From NCBI GenBank assembly GCA_963920575.1, contig OY986973.1:11911395-11975394 (forward strand): a DNA stretch of 64,000 nucleotides, written 5' to 3'. Shown one piece after another: positions 41,574-51,541 of the stretch. The notes beneath the pieces were generated by a model, which worked only from the letters and a program-made list of their open reading frames with translations, was not told where the DNA came from and made no database searches. Positions within the stretch are counted from its first letter, which is position 1, and the number at the start of each line of letters is the position of its first letter. Position numbers and translations under genes: made by a program. Source of the DNA: Narthecium ossifragum (Eukaryota > Streptophyta > Magnoliopsida > Dioscoreales > Nartheciaceae).

Positions 41574-42725
41574 CTAAACTACTATATACAATAGAAAAAA
41601 TTTTAATCGTGCCCTCGGTGGCCGTTCTCTAGCACGATGGTATGCAAAATCACTGGGTGCTATAATCTGAATATTTAACCTCAATAATGCCACCAAGGTT
41701 AATTTAGCATAAGAGTCCAAGTGGTATTTTTCAAAATTGAGATTTAGCTTTTCCATACTAACACCAGTAAACAACATAGCTAGATCTCTCAAACAAAAAT
41801 GCATGTCATCATGGTGATCAGGAAGAAAGGAGTCAACATTCTGCTCAACTATAATCGAATCATCCGTTGAACTATTAAGAATGTCGTCGTTCGGAATGTC
41901 AAAGATGTCAAGATTACATGATCGAAAATAAATCCGTCGAGATATGAAAATATCTACTAAGGTCATCTCCTTTTTAACCACTAATGACGATGAGATAGTC
42001 ACAGGAAATATACCTCGCGACGTACTAGGAATGCTTTCAACTTCAGTCGGAGGAGGTTCATCGAATAAATACTCCTGGTCTTCTCGGCGGTCGATTGGAC
42101 TGGACTGGACAGCTTCTTCATCTGCATTTTGTAGAAATTCCCTCGAAGCATCTCCAACCGTTTGAGAGGGTAATTTTCCCGAATTTTGCGCCTCTATCTT
42201 GCTGATTGCAGTCGCCATCTGGCCTAACTGATGTTCTAATCTTTGAATACTAGCCTTCGTCTCCTGTTGAAATTGCGAAGTATTAGTAGTAAGAGATTGA
42301 ACTAAATCTTCCAAAGATGGCTCTTGATGCATTTGTGACTGAGGAGTGAAGGGGTTCTCAACTTCGTCACGTTCCCTAGGAAATCTTTCCTCCCAAGAAA
42401 TACGCATTTCTCTAAAGGAATTAATATTTTCTTCCATTTCCTTCAGAATCTCTTGCATTTGTGCTTGAAACTGCCGACTAGGGTAGGTATGACCTCTAAA
42501 ATCCGAATTATAAGAATATGAATATGAATCATAGGCCGGGTTTGGGAAACCATGAAACTGCCAACTAGGGTCGGTATGATCTCTAAAATCCGAATCATAA
42601 GAATATGAATATGAATCATAGGCCGGGTTTGAGAAACCATATATGTCATTATTGTAAACGGGTTCATAACCAAAAGACAAATCATCATTCCATATGTCAC
42701 CCGGTGGCATATTATAATTGGCCAT
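41574..42725 (-). CDS. E11: 383-residue ORF of unknown role with a gag C-terminal-like segment
   Basis: ATG at 42723-42725 (MANYNMPPGD), about 107 bases after the 5' LTR. Residues 1-90 are Tyr/Ser/Asp-rich and hold a duplicated unit: NPAYDSYSYSYDSDFRDHTD and NPAYDSYSYSYNSDFRGHTY. Residues 90-190 are charged and probably coiled, ending in IQRLEHQLGQMATAISKIEA, which is the gag C-terminal segment of Athila/Tat elements (compare E2). Residues 200-250 are acidic. The C-terminal third (LVDIFISRRIYFRSCNLDIF, then MHFCLRDLAMLFTGVSMEKL) is not recognised. No zinc knuckle, protease or RT. It could be a Gag partner that lets the element be packaged; that is inference. Confidence 0.75.
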   Translation of the reverse strand: MANYNMPPGDIWNDDLSFGYEPVYNNDIYGFSNPAYDSYSYSYDSDFRDHTDPSWQFHGFPNPAYDSYSYSYNSDFRGHTYPSRQFQAQMQEILKEMEENINSFREMRISWEERFPRERDEVENPFTPQSQMHQEPSLEDLVQSLTTNTSQFQQETKASIQRLEHQLGQMATAISKIEAQNSGKLPSQTVGDASREFLQNADEEAVQSSPIDRREDQEYLFDEPPPTEVESIPSTSRGIFPVTISSSLVVKKEMTLVDIFISRRIYFRSCNLDIFDIPNDDILNSSTDDSIIVEQNVDSFLPDHHDDMHFCLRDLAMLFTGVSMEKLNLNFEKYHLDSYAKLTLVALLRLNIQIIAPSDFAYHRARERPPRARLKFFLLYIVV

Positions 42726-42808
42726 ACATTCAAACCATAGAAACTATATAAATTTTTTTTTTAATGAAAATAAAGATCACTATAAGCACAAAAATCAACT
42801 AGAATCAC

Positions 42809-42826
42809 TCCCCGGCAACGGCGCCA
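42809..42826 (-). promoter_or_regulatory. E11: primer-binding site, tRNA-Asp type
   Basis: The minus strand reads TGGCGCCGTTGCCGGGGA, the standard Athila/Tat primer site, five bases inside the 5' LTR end (ACATCA). Confidence 0.92.
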
Positions 42827-42831
42827 AAATT

Positions 42832-44496
42832 TGATGTGCTGTCGCAGGCACTCAAAAATAAATCCAATACTCTTCAAAACAAATGTAGTAGTGCGAGTAC
42901 GAGTCGATCCCACGAAGAGTGTTTAGCCTAATTTTGTGCTAAGTGAACAAAGATAGGGGGGTTTTAAACGTGAGGAAAACAGTAAAGAAATAATTTAAAT
43001 AAAAGAAACAAATTGAATCAAGAGAACAAACCTTGGTCTGAGTCAACATCCACCATCGGAATCTGACAACTGATCATAGATCCAAGTATCAATCAATTCA
43101 TACCATGAATATTCAACGTTCGAATTAAATTCGAATCTCTCCTCGATCATAGTTAATTAGAAACAAGCGATCTAATCAACCCTAACTACTAGACAACCTA
43201 AGACAAGCGCTGTAGATTTAATCTAGTAGCAGCGTTAAGAATAGGGAGATCGATGAAGCTAAACAACACAAGCACAAGCGGTTGCATTTAATCTAGTTGA
43301 ATATTCTTCCTAAGATCTAACAAGATCTGATCAGCAGTAAATTATTAGATCCTAGTTGCTTCGCAGATTAGAGGGATCAAACAATTCCGGATTTGATATC
43401 CAACCTAGCAGTAGATCGCCATGAATAATAAACTAGTAGCGCTCCTAGTAATTAAACAAGACAATCATGAAGATAAACACAGAAGAATACTCAATACTCA
43501 TGAATAAACTGAACAATAAAAATAAATTAGATCTCACAGTTTCATTGATTCCGAGGTTTCAGTCTCCTCGACCAAGGATCAAGATTTAGCCATGCAGGGT
43601 CATCGAGAACAATCCCCAAAAGATTCCAATAAACAAGATAAAACCTAGAAAAAATATAAAGGAGGAGAAAGAGCAGCCAAAAGTGTCCAAGAATCCCCCC
43701 TCAAACCCTAGAAAGAGTCCTATTTATAGCCTTCAAGTGTCTCCATCAACGGATTAGATCAAAATCGTTGATTTAATTCACTGGGAAAGTCCGATCGATC
43801 CTTCTCGGGGTGCTGGATCGATCAGTCTCATTAGAATCTTCAATTTGTAGTTACGCCTGAGTCCGATCGATCGAACTATAGGCGCTGGATCGATCGAATG
43901 CGTAAAAATCCATCTTCTCTGGCTATTTTTGAGTCCGATCGATCGAACTTTAGATGTCCGATCGATTTGGCTCATTAAAATCTACAATTTCTGACATTTT
44001 CCGAGTCCGATCGATCCAACTCTAGGAGTCGGATCGATCTGGCTCAGTAGGATTGATGGTTCGATCGATCGGACCATATTCAGCCAAAAAATACATGTTC
44101 TATCACGATTCTGCATGGTCCGATCGATCCTACCTGGGGAGTCGGATCGCTCGGACTGTTCAGCTTATTCACTGCTCTGCCATCCAGACTGCGCCATCGG
44201 TACTAAAATGGCCGTAACTTCCTTTAGGAAACTCGGAATCACGAACCGTAAAATTCTCCAGAAACTAGACTTCAAGAGGTTTCCAACCATGTATGGAATA
44301 TCTTCTGGTTCTTCATGAGCAGGTACAGATAAATCTTTAAAGTTGATCCATGCACTCTTTTCAGCTTCTTTTCGACTTAAAGACTTCAATTGCATCCTAA
44401 ATCAAAATATAAGAATAATGAGTGTATTTAGGAACTAAATAAGCATAGGAGACTAAGTATTAAGGGATAAAAATATAACATTATGCATTCTCATCA
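42832..44496 (-). repeat. E11: 5' LTR (right copy)
   Basis: LTR start TGATGAGAATG at 44496, end AGCACATCA at 42832, both on the minus strand. TATA box at 43721-43729 and array at 43791-44156. This copy has the complete LTR end that the left copy lacks. Confidence 0.92.
43791..44156. repeat. GATCGATC array in the E11 LTR
   Basis: Eleven boxes, mostly CGATCGATCN or GGATCGATC, start near 43791, 43816, 43864, 43886, 43934, 43957, 44006, 44030, 44060, 44119 and 44141. Spacings alternate between 22-25 and about 48 bp over most of the array, a unit of 70-73 bp. The left LTR has the same array 4560 bp lower. Confidence 0.92.
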
Positions 44497-44932
44497 CGTT
44501 GCCTGTAGTGACAGCCGGTATCGTGTACTCTTAGGATCTGGTAGGACGGAGTTAGGGTTACAACGAGAAGAACCAAACATAGAAAGAGACATTTATATTT
44601 TATCAGATTTATAATTCTATATCTTCCAGTTGAAGTGATTGGGATGTGAATCCCTTAACCGTGTATTATATGAACCGTTGGTAGAAGAAGAACATAAATC
44701 TGAGTGAAGTGATTCATGAAGCCTACCCTTATTAAAATCCTGATATCTCTCGTTAATCTTACATTATCATTAATTATTTTGATCTAATTTTCTTAATTCT
44801 TAAGTTCTCGTTTGTCTTCAATTCATTGTTATTTGCGGTTTGGATGTTTTCTGCTTGTCTCTTTGTTCGTTTGACCTCTCTTATGTTGTACTGCACCGCG
44901 ACCGCTGTGCGTAACACATTTTAGCGACATCA
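44497..44932 (+). repeat. E10: 5' LTR, second part
   Basis: Resumes at cgttgcctgtagtgacagcc, the equivalent of 18220 in E5, and ends tagcgacatca at 44932. Confidence 0.88.
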
Positions 44933-44937
44933 AAAAT

Positions 44938-44955
44938 TGGCGCCGTTGCTGGGGA
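44938..44955 (+). promoter_or_regulatory. E10: primer-binding site, tRNA-Asp type
   Basis: tggcgccgttgctgggga, one base different from the site in E11, lies five bases after the LTR end. Confidence 0.92.
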
Positions 44956-45184
44956 GACGGTTCAGAAAAGCGCTAGAATCAGATTACAGTGATTGTAGAC
45001 ATCAAAAGCGGTAACTTGGTTCATTTTCTTTAGTCTTGATTTCTTTATTTCGGCTTTGATTTTCCTTCTCTATTAGGATTGTTTTCTTTTATTCGGTTTT
45101 AGTTAGTAAACTTAGTTTCAATTATTGTCTTTGCTTATTTTCTTTAGTTGGTTTGCATCTTTTGGATTGCGTGTTTGTTGGTGT

Positions 45185-45451
45185 ATGCCTCGGTATAGAG
45201 ACGAACTAGGGAGATTTGCTAGACGCCCCGAGGGTGATTCTGAAACTTCTGATAGTGAGACATATATTGCTGACCTCTTTTCTTTGATGCACAGTTACAA
45301 ACTTCACATCATATTTTCATTATGGCTGAGCGCGAGGAAGAACAACCTCCTAGGAGTTTGCAAGAATATTTACATCCCACACGCACTGCTACACCTTCAT
45401 GCATCAGGTTTCCACCTAATGCAGCACATGTTGACTTTAAACCTGGCATGA
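45185..45451 (+). other. E10: small frame overlapping the gag start
   Basis: ATG at 45185 opens MPRYRDELGRFARRPEGDSE, acidic thereafter, in a different frame from gag (45322). It may be the original gag N-terminus now separated by a frameshift, or an upstream ORF in the leader. I cannot decide which. Confidence 0.35.
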
Positions 45452-47307
45452 TTCAATTGCTTCCTAGCTTTCATGGGTTGGAAAATGAAAATCCATATGT
45501 GCATATTAGGGAGTTTGAGGAAGTTGTAGCGACCTTCCATAGCCAACCAGGTGCACTAGATATGATCCAACTTAAGTTCTTTCCCTTCTCATTGAAGGAT
45601 AGAGCGAAGAGTTGGTTATATTTCTTGAGGCCACGATCTATAGGATCTTGGGCTGAAATGACACAGATATTTTTCAACAAGTATTTCCCACAGTACAAAA
45701 CCAATGCACTTAAGAGACAGATTTCGACCTTCACACAAAAGGATAGTGAAACTTTGTATCAGGCGTGGGAACGATTTAAAGACATGTTGAATTTATGTCC
45801 TCATCATGGATATGAAAGTTGGCGTTTTGTTAGTTATTTCTATGATGGTTTGACTGTTAGAGAACGCCAATTTGTTGAGATGATGTGTAATGGTGAATTT
45901 TTGCAAAAAGATCCTGATGCAGCAAGTGAATACTTGACTGAGCTTGCTGAGAAAGCTCACACCTGGACTAGACCGAGTGTAACAGAAAGTACAAACATGG
46001 CAAGACCACCACCGCAACAACAATGTGGAGGAATTTATCAACTGCGGGAGGAGGATGCACTCAAGGCTAAAGTGGAGAGTCTAACAAGGGAGCTGGAGCT
46101 ATTAAAGACCAAAGATATGATGACTGCCCGAACCTCTCCATACAACGAACCTACAAGGCCGACTGGGCCGTGTGCGATATGTCAGGGCGTAGACCACCAG
46201 ATCGACGGTTGCCCTACTTATGTCGAGATGAGAGGTGTGTACGACGAGCATTGCAACGCTGTAGGACGATTCAGGAGGCCGTACACCCCTTACTCGGAAA
46301 CGTATAATCTAGGATGGCGAGAGCATCCGAACTTCAGCTGGAAGTTGAATGCTCTACAAAACAACGAGCATCATCAACCGCCACCTAATAAGCCTTTTTC
46401 TAACCCTCCTTATAATACATCTGGTTTTCCTAGGCCTACATTTAATGACAGTTTACAGGAACTGAAATCTATGATTGTGCAGGAATCTATGGAAAGAAAG
46501 GAGGATGTTCAAGAGATCAAGAGCCAGATTATGAAGCTGATTAACTCTTTGAGCGTGCATCAACGAGGAAAGTTCCCAGCTCAACCTCAACAGACGCAGG
46601 TATCTAGTGCTGAGCAAAATAATGTGAAGGAGATGAACGCCGTAACTAAAAGAAGCGGGAAAACAACAAAAAGCCCTTCAAAAGAGCCCACCAAACCTCC
46701 TATTGCTGTTGAAGAAGAGGACCGGATTGAGGAGAACCATGCAGAGGCCGATCATCCAGATGGCCCTTCGCCATGTGATTTTAAGGTACGTGTCCCTTTC
46801 CCTCAGGCATTGAAATCCACTAAATTGACTATGGAGCACAACAACGAGATTTTGGAGCATTTTCGGCAGGTTAAGGTAAACCTTCCTCTTTTGCATGTTA
46901 TTAAGCAAATTCCTACATATGTTAAAGTGATTAAAGATTTATGCACTATGAAGAGACGACATCATGTAAAGAAAACAACATTTTTAACAGAGCAGGTTAG
47001 TGCACTGCCTCAGCATAGGATTCCTCCTAAATATAAGGATCCTTGTTGTCCTACTATGTCTTGTTTCATTGAAGAGCATGAAGTAGGACAAGCTTTATTA
47101 GATCTTGGTGCAAGTGTTAATTTGATGCCATATTCTGTTTACTTGCAACTTGGTTTAGGACAGATTAAGTCGACATCTGTGGTTTTGCAATTTTCAGATA
47201 GATCCATGAAAACTCTACGACGAGTAGTAGAGGATGTGCTTGTTCAAATAGATAAATTTTATTATCCTTTTCTTAGTCTTGGATACTCAGGCTGCAGTAA
47301 CTGCTGA
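45322..47307 (+). pseudogene. E10: gag and protease (661 codons)
   Basis: Starts MAEREEEQPPRSLQEYLHP. The retrotransgag core covers about residues 60-190 (LKFFPFSLKDRAKSWLYFL, QISTFTQKDSETLYQAWERF). A coiled stretch at 240-265 is followed by a zinc knuckle at 284-297 (CAICQGVDHQIDGC). A linker then leads to the protease, whose active site LLDLGASVNLMPYSVYLQLG places Asp near residue 594. A deletion of a few bases near 47265-47275 shifts the frame just after QIDKFYYPF, so the protease end and pol are out of frame. Gag itself is intact and could still form particles, so this may be a donor for E11-type elements. Confidence 0.88.
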
Positions 47308-48898
47308 TTCTAGAATTCCTATTATTTTAGGTAGACCGTTTTTTGCAACTGCTAATTCTATAATTAATTGCAGGAATGGCTTAATGAAGTTAACTTTTGG
47401 GAATATGACTTTAGAAATTAATGTTTTTAATGTTGCTAAGCAGCCTGATGAGGATGATGAATGCCAGCAGACTTACCAGATTAATTTTCTCACTGAAGAG
47501 GAGTTTTCTACAACTGAAATTAATTTTCTTGAATTAGATTTGGATGAAAATGTTGATGTTGATGGTATGTGCAAAAATTTAGATCGTTCTTTTGCAGGTC
47601 CATGGAATCTAAAGTTTGAAGAACTGCCAGAAAGAGGACAGCCAGCAACGCCATTAGCAGTAAAACCGCCCAAGCTGGACCTAAAGCCGTTACCTCAAGG
47701 TTTAAAGCATGCCTATCTTGGTCTAGGTGATACATATCCAGTTATTATTTCTTCAGCATTAACTGCAGATCAAGGCGAGCGATTACTTAGCGTTTTAAAT
47801 GAGCATAAATCAGCTATTGGATGGAGTATAACAGATCTGAAAGGTATTAGTCCCTTGATATGTTCCCATAAGATTAATCTTGAACAGGGGGTTGTACCTC
47901 GTAGGGATCCTCAGCGTAGGTTGAACCCTACAATGAAAGAGGTAGTCAAAATTGAAGTGTTGAAATTATTAGATGCAGGGATTATCTATCTCATTGCTGA
48001 TAGCAAGTGGGTGAGCCCTACACAGGTTGTGCCTAAACAATTTGGTGTCACTGTTCTTAAGAATGAAAGTGGTGACTTTGTCCCCACTAAATTGGTGACC
48101 GGATGGCGCATGTGCATTGATTATAGAAAACTGAATGCAACCACCCGTAAGGATCACTTTCCATTACCGTTCTTAGACCAGATTTTAGACAGAGTAGCTG
48201 GACATCCTTTTTATTGTTTTCTCGACGGTTATTCTGGATACTATCAGATCGAAATTGCGTTAGAGGATCAGGAAAAAACTACATTTACATGCCCTTTTGG
48301 TACTAATGCTTTTCGTAGGATGCCATTTGGATTTTGTAATGCCCTTGCTACCTTTCAGCGTTGTATGATGAGTATGTTTGCTGATATGATCGAGGAATGC
48401 ATGGAAGTATATATGGATGATTTGACTGTATTTGGTAATACTTTTGATGCATGCTTGCAAAACTTAAAGAGATTCTTGGTCAGGTGTGAAGAGAAGCACC
48501 TTGTGCTTAATTGGGAAAAGTGTCACTTCATGGTGCCCTCAGGCATTGTGTTGGGCCACATAGTTTCTTCTAGAGGCATTGAGGTAGATCGATCAAAAAT
48601 CAATCTCATCTCAAAGCTTCATGTGCTAAAGACTGTTAAAGATGTTAGATCCTTTCTAGGGCATGCTGGTTTTTATAGGAGATTCATTCAGCATTTTTCT
48701 GTCATTGCTCGTCCTTTGTGTAATCATTTGATAAAGGATACCCCTTTTGAGTGGACTATTGCTTGTCAAGAGGCTTTTCAAGCCTTGATTGATAAATTGA
48801 CTTCTGCACCTATTGTGCAACTACCCGATTGGAGCCTTCCTTTTGAATTGATGTGTGATGCAAGTGATTTTGCTGTAGGAGCTGTTTTAGGGCAGTGA
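47279..48898 (+). pseudogene. E10: protease C-terminus and reverse transcriptase
   Basis: The open frame follows the frameshift and has no true start. It opens with the protease ILG block (RIPIILGRPFFATANSIINC). RT follows: WRMCIDYRKLNATTRKDHFP, FYCFLDGYSGYYQIEIALED, FRRMPFGFCNALATFQRCMM, catalytic YMDD at codons 378-381 and VLGHIVSSRGIEVDRSKINL. The RNase H start FELMCDASDFAVGAVLGQ then ends at TGA 48896-48898, where relatives have Arg. The RT itself has no internal stop. Athila-type by its tRNA-Asp primer site and motif wording. Confidence 0.9.
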
Positions 48899-49249
48899 AA
48901 AGATGATAAACCTCATGTTATTCATTATGCTAGCCGAATCTTGAATATTGCACATATGAATTATTCTACCACCGAGAAAGAACTGTTAGCTATAGTCTTT
49001 GCATTGACCAAGTTTCGTGCTTATTTGATTGGTTCACCTATCACTATTTTCACTGATCATGCCGCACTTAAGTACCTTCTCACCAAGAAGGATGCTAAAG
49101 CGCACCTAATTCATTGGATATTAATCTTACAGGAATTCGATATCTCCATCAAAGATAAAAAGGGCGTGGAGAACGTTGTCGCTTATCACCTATCAAGGTT
49201 GATGGTGAAAGTAGCGGAAAATGAGCCACCAATTATGGATCCCTGTTGA
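48899..49249 (+). pseudogene. E10: RNase H
   Basis: Continues after the TGA in the same frame: [40 protein letters not shown], and the [14 protein letters not shown] block. The conserved end reads [10 protein letters not shown], with Tyr where Asp of ADHLSRL is usual, so a conserved acidic residue is lost. The frame ends at a TGA at 49247-49249. Confidence 0.85.
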
Positions 49250-50570
49250 GCAACTCTTTTCAGTTGCACGGCTGCCCTGGTATGCGCTCATTGTTAATTA
49301 CTTAGCGACATGTGAGATCCCTTCCTTTTGGAGTGCGCAGGATAAGCGTAGATTTTTTGTTGAGGTAAAGAAATTTTATTGGGATGACCGATGTATGTTT
49401 AAGTATTGTCCTGACCAGATTATGCGTCGTTGTATCCCAGATTATGAAATAGAAAGCATCATTACATTTTGTCACTCTCATGCATGTGGAGGCCATTTTT
49501 CGATGAAAAAGACTACTTCTAAAATTCTTCAATGTGGTTTTTACTGGCCTACCATGTTTCGTGATGTTAACATTTACTGCAAATCCTGTGATAGATGTCT
49601 AACGTTAGGAGCTTTATCTAGAAGACATAGGATGCCTTTGAACCCCATTCAAGCTGTAGAGATTTTTGATTGTTGGGGTATATATTTTATGGGACCCTTT
49701 CCTTCTTCTTTTGGCTATTTATATATATTGTTGGCTGTAGAATATGTTTCTAAGTGGGTGGAGGCTATTGCAGGTAGAAATAATGATCTTTCTACTATCA
49801 TCAAGTTTCTTAAAGAGCATATTTTATCCCGGTTTGGTACTCCTAGAGTTATTATTAGTGACCAGGGATCACACTTTTGTAATCGCTCCTTTGAGGCTTT
49901 GATGCGCAGGTATGGAGTAACACATAAGATTTCCACTGCTTATCATTCAGAGACGAATGGCCAAGCTGAACTAGCCAACAGGGAGATCAAGCAAATCTTC
50001 GAGAAGACAGTGAGCCCCAACCGAAAGGACTGGTCATTGAGGCTATCAGAAGTGTTGTGGGCATATCGTACTGCTTACAAGACTACCCTGGGGATGTCGC
50101 CGTTTCGCCTTATTTATGGAAAACCGTGTCATCTTCCAGTAGAATTAGAACATAAGGCATACTGGGCTATTAAGTCATTGAATTTTATTTTGGATACTGC
50201 AGGTCAGGAACGGAAACTCCAGCTATCTGAGCTGGAGGAACTCAGGAATGATGCTAATGAGAGTTCCCGGATCTTCAAGGCAAAGACAAAGGCCTACCAT
50301 GATAAGAAGATCCTACGGAAGACGTTTCAAGTAGGACAGCAAGTTTATCTGTATGACGCACGACTGCATCTCCATCCTAGGAAGTTGCGATCACGCTGGA
50401 CATGCCCCTTTACTGTTAGCCGAGTATTTGATTATGAGGCTGTGGAGGGTGAAGATCCAAAGGATGGGAGGTTGTTTAAGGTTAATGGACAGCGCTTGAA
50501 GCCGATTCCAGAGAAAGCGGACCCTGAGGAGCACACCGTTTGTCTCGTAGACCCTGTCTACGAGGGATGA
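49250..50570 (+). pseudogene. E10: integrase with the first catalytic Asp replaced
   Basis: An open frame to TGA 50568-50570, one base-shift from RNase H. The zinc domain is complete ([15 protein letters not shown], then CKSCDRC). The core shows [10 protein letters not shown], with Tyr encoded at 49683-49685 where DDE integrases need Asp. The second Asp ([15 protein letters not shown]) and Glu ([16 protein letters not shown]) are kept. The C-terminal part [15 protein letters not shown] and KVNGQRLKP is present. No chromodomain. The single Asp-to-Tyr change should abolish strand transfer. Confidence 0.9.
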
Positions 50571-51541
50571 TCCTCTTCTTATTCAGTATTTCTGTTTTAC
50601 TTAGGTTAGCTTGCTATAGTTGTTTGTTTTCGTTCTCATTTGCTTTTGTTTACTTTTATGTTTTTGGGATGCTTGGCCTTCCGTCTTCCTTGCTTGTGAA
50701 ATTCGGCCACAATGAGGAGCCCTGTGCAAGATTTCAGATATTCTGTCAGGTGGCCTCGCTCCTATTTCGCTTTTCTATTCTTATTTATGCTACATATGAA
50801 CATTCAGCCAACACCCTTCTGCTTATTTACATGATTAGCACACATTGAGGACAATGTGAATTGCAGGTTGGGGGTGTAGGCATACATGATCTCATGCATG
50901 CTACCTTATTGAGTTTAATAGTGTTGAATTGTGTAAGTTACTAGAGATTGTACATGAGCTGAAATTTTTATTCTTATTATACATGTTGCTTTCAGATGGA
51001 TTGGTCTATACATTGATTGCATGTGTGACAACCTGAAGGTAGAACATCATGTGATTCACACACGAATACTTTATGGGCAGTAGCAATTATACTCACTAGA
51101 GGAATGAGCATGCTATTATCAATCTAGACCATGATTTCAGCATTAGCTAGTGTTGAGTATTGCATGCAGAGAAAAAAAAAAGAAGAAAAAGTTCTGGAGC
51201 TTAGTCAAGCTGTGCCTAAACAACTATTAGGTGATCTACTGAGTAACCGGGTGTTCTTGCCTCAGGAAGCGGGGAGCTCGCGTAAAAAGGTAGAACCACT
51301 AACAGCTAAAAAAAACTATTAAGTGTTTTGCTAAGTAACCGGGTCTCTGCGCCTCAAGAAGCGGAGAGTGCTCGCGTGAAAAGACAAAGTGTCTGATAGT
51401 TGAAAAGAAAAAGAAAAAGAGAAAGAAAGAGCATGTTGTACTTTAAAGTGCGAGGATTGGATGATTGGTCATGAAAATAGTAGTGTGTTTGGACTAATGG
51501 TGGGTAAAAGTTGCTTCTGTACGTAACATTTATTTGTCACG
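50571..51541 (+). other. E10: 3' non-coding region, cut by E12
   Basis: No supported ORF. Holds acattgaggacaatgt (50842-50857), then ggttgggggtgtagg, as in E11. Two copies of gtaaccggg followed by a ctcgcgt-gaaaag phrase lie near 51243 and 51336. An A-rich tract is at 51172. The polypurine tract and 3' LTR are beyond the break. Confidence 0.65.

Larger units (their letters stand above)
38289..44496 (-). mobile_element. E11: young non-autonomous Athila-type element with a single ORF
   Basis: Two LTRs of 1648 and 1665 bp in minus orientation. By hand I count 29 base differences over about 1640 aligned bases (about 98 percent identity). The internal region of 2895 bp has a tRNA-Asp-type primer site, one 383-codon ORF, conserved non-coding motifs and a polypurine tract, but no retrotransgag core, protease, RT or integrase. 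The outer left LTR edge lacks about 9-20 bp present at the other copy, and no TSD is visible. It sits in the E10 5' LTR. Confidence 0.9.
37018..51541 (+). mobile_element. E10: Athila-like LTR retrotransposon, nearly full coding region, split by E11
   Basis: 5' LTR (37018-38288 and 44497-44932, about 1.7 kb), tRNA-Asp-type primer site, gag-protease, RT, RNase H, integrase and a 3' non-coding region. E11 is inserted in the 5' LTR. E12 cuts the 3' end at 51541, before any 3' LTR is seen. The LTR start TAATGAG is TGATGAG with one change. Damage is light (a frameshift in protease, one TGA, a frameshift before integrase, one catalytic change), so the element is recently dead rather than ancient. 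Confidence 0.88.

Noticed and set aside
45125..45184. Start of a membrane peptide before E10 gag
   Set aside because: The hydrophobic codons lie in the T-rich leader between primer site and gag; a non-ATG or leader reading is more likely a chance frame.
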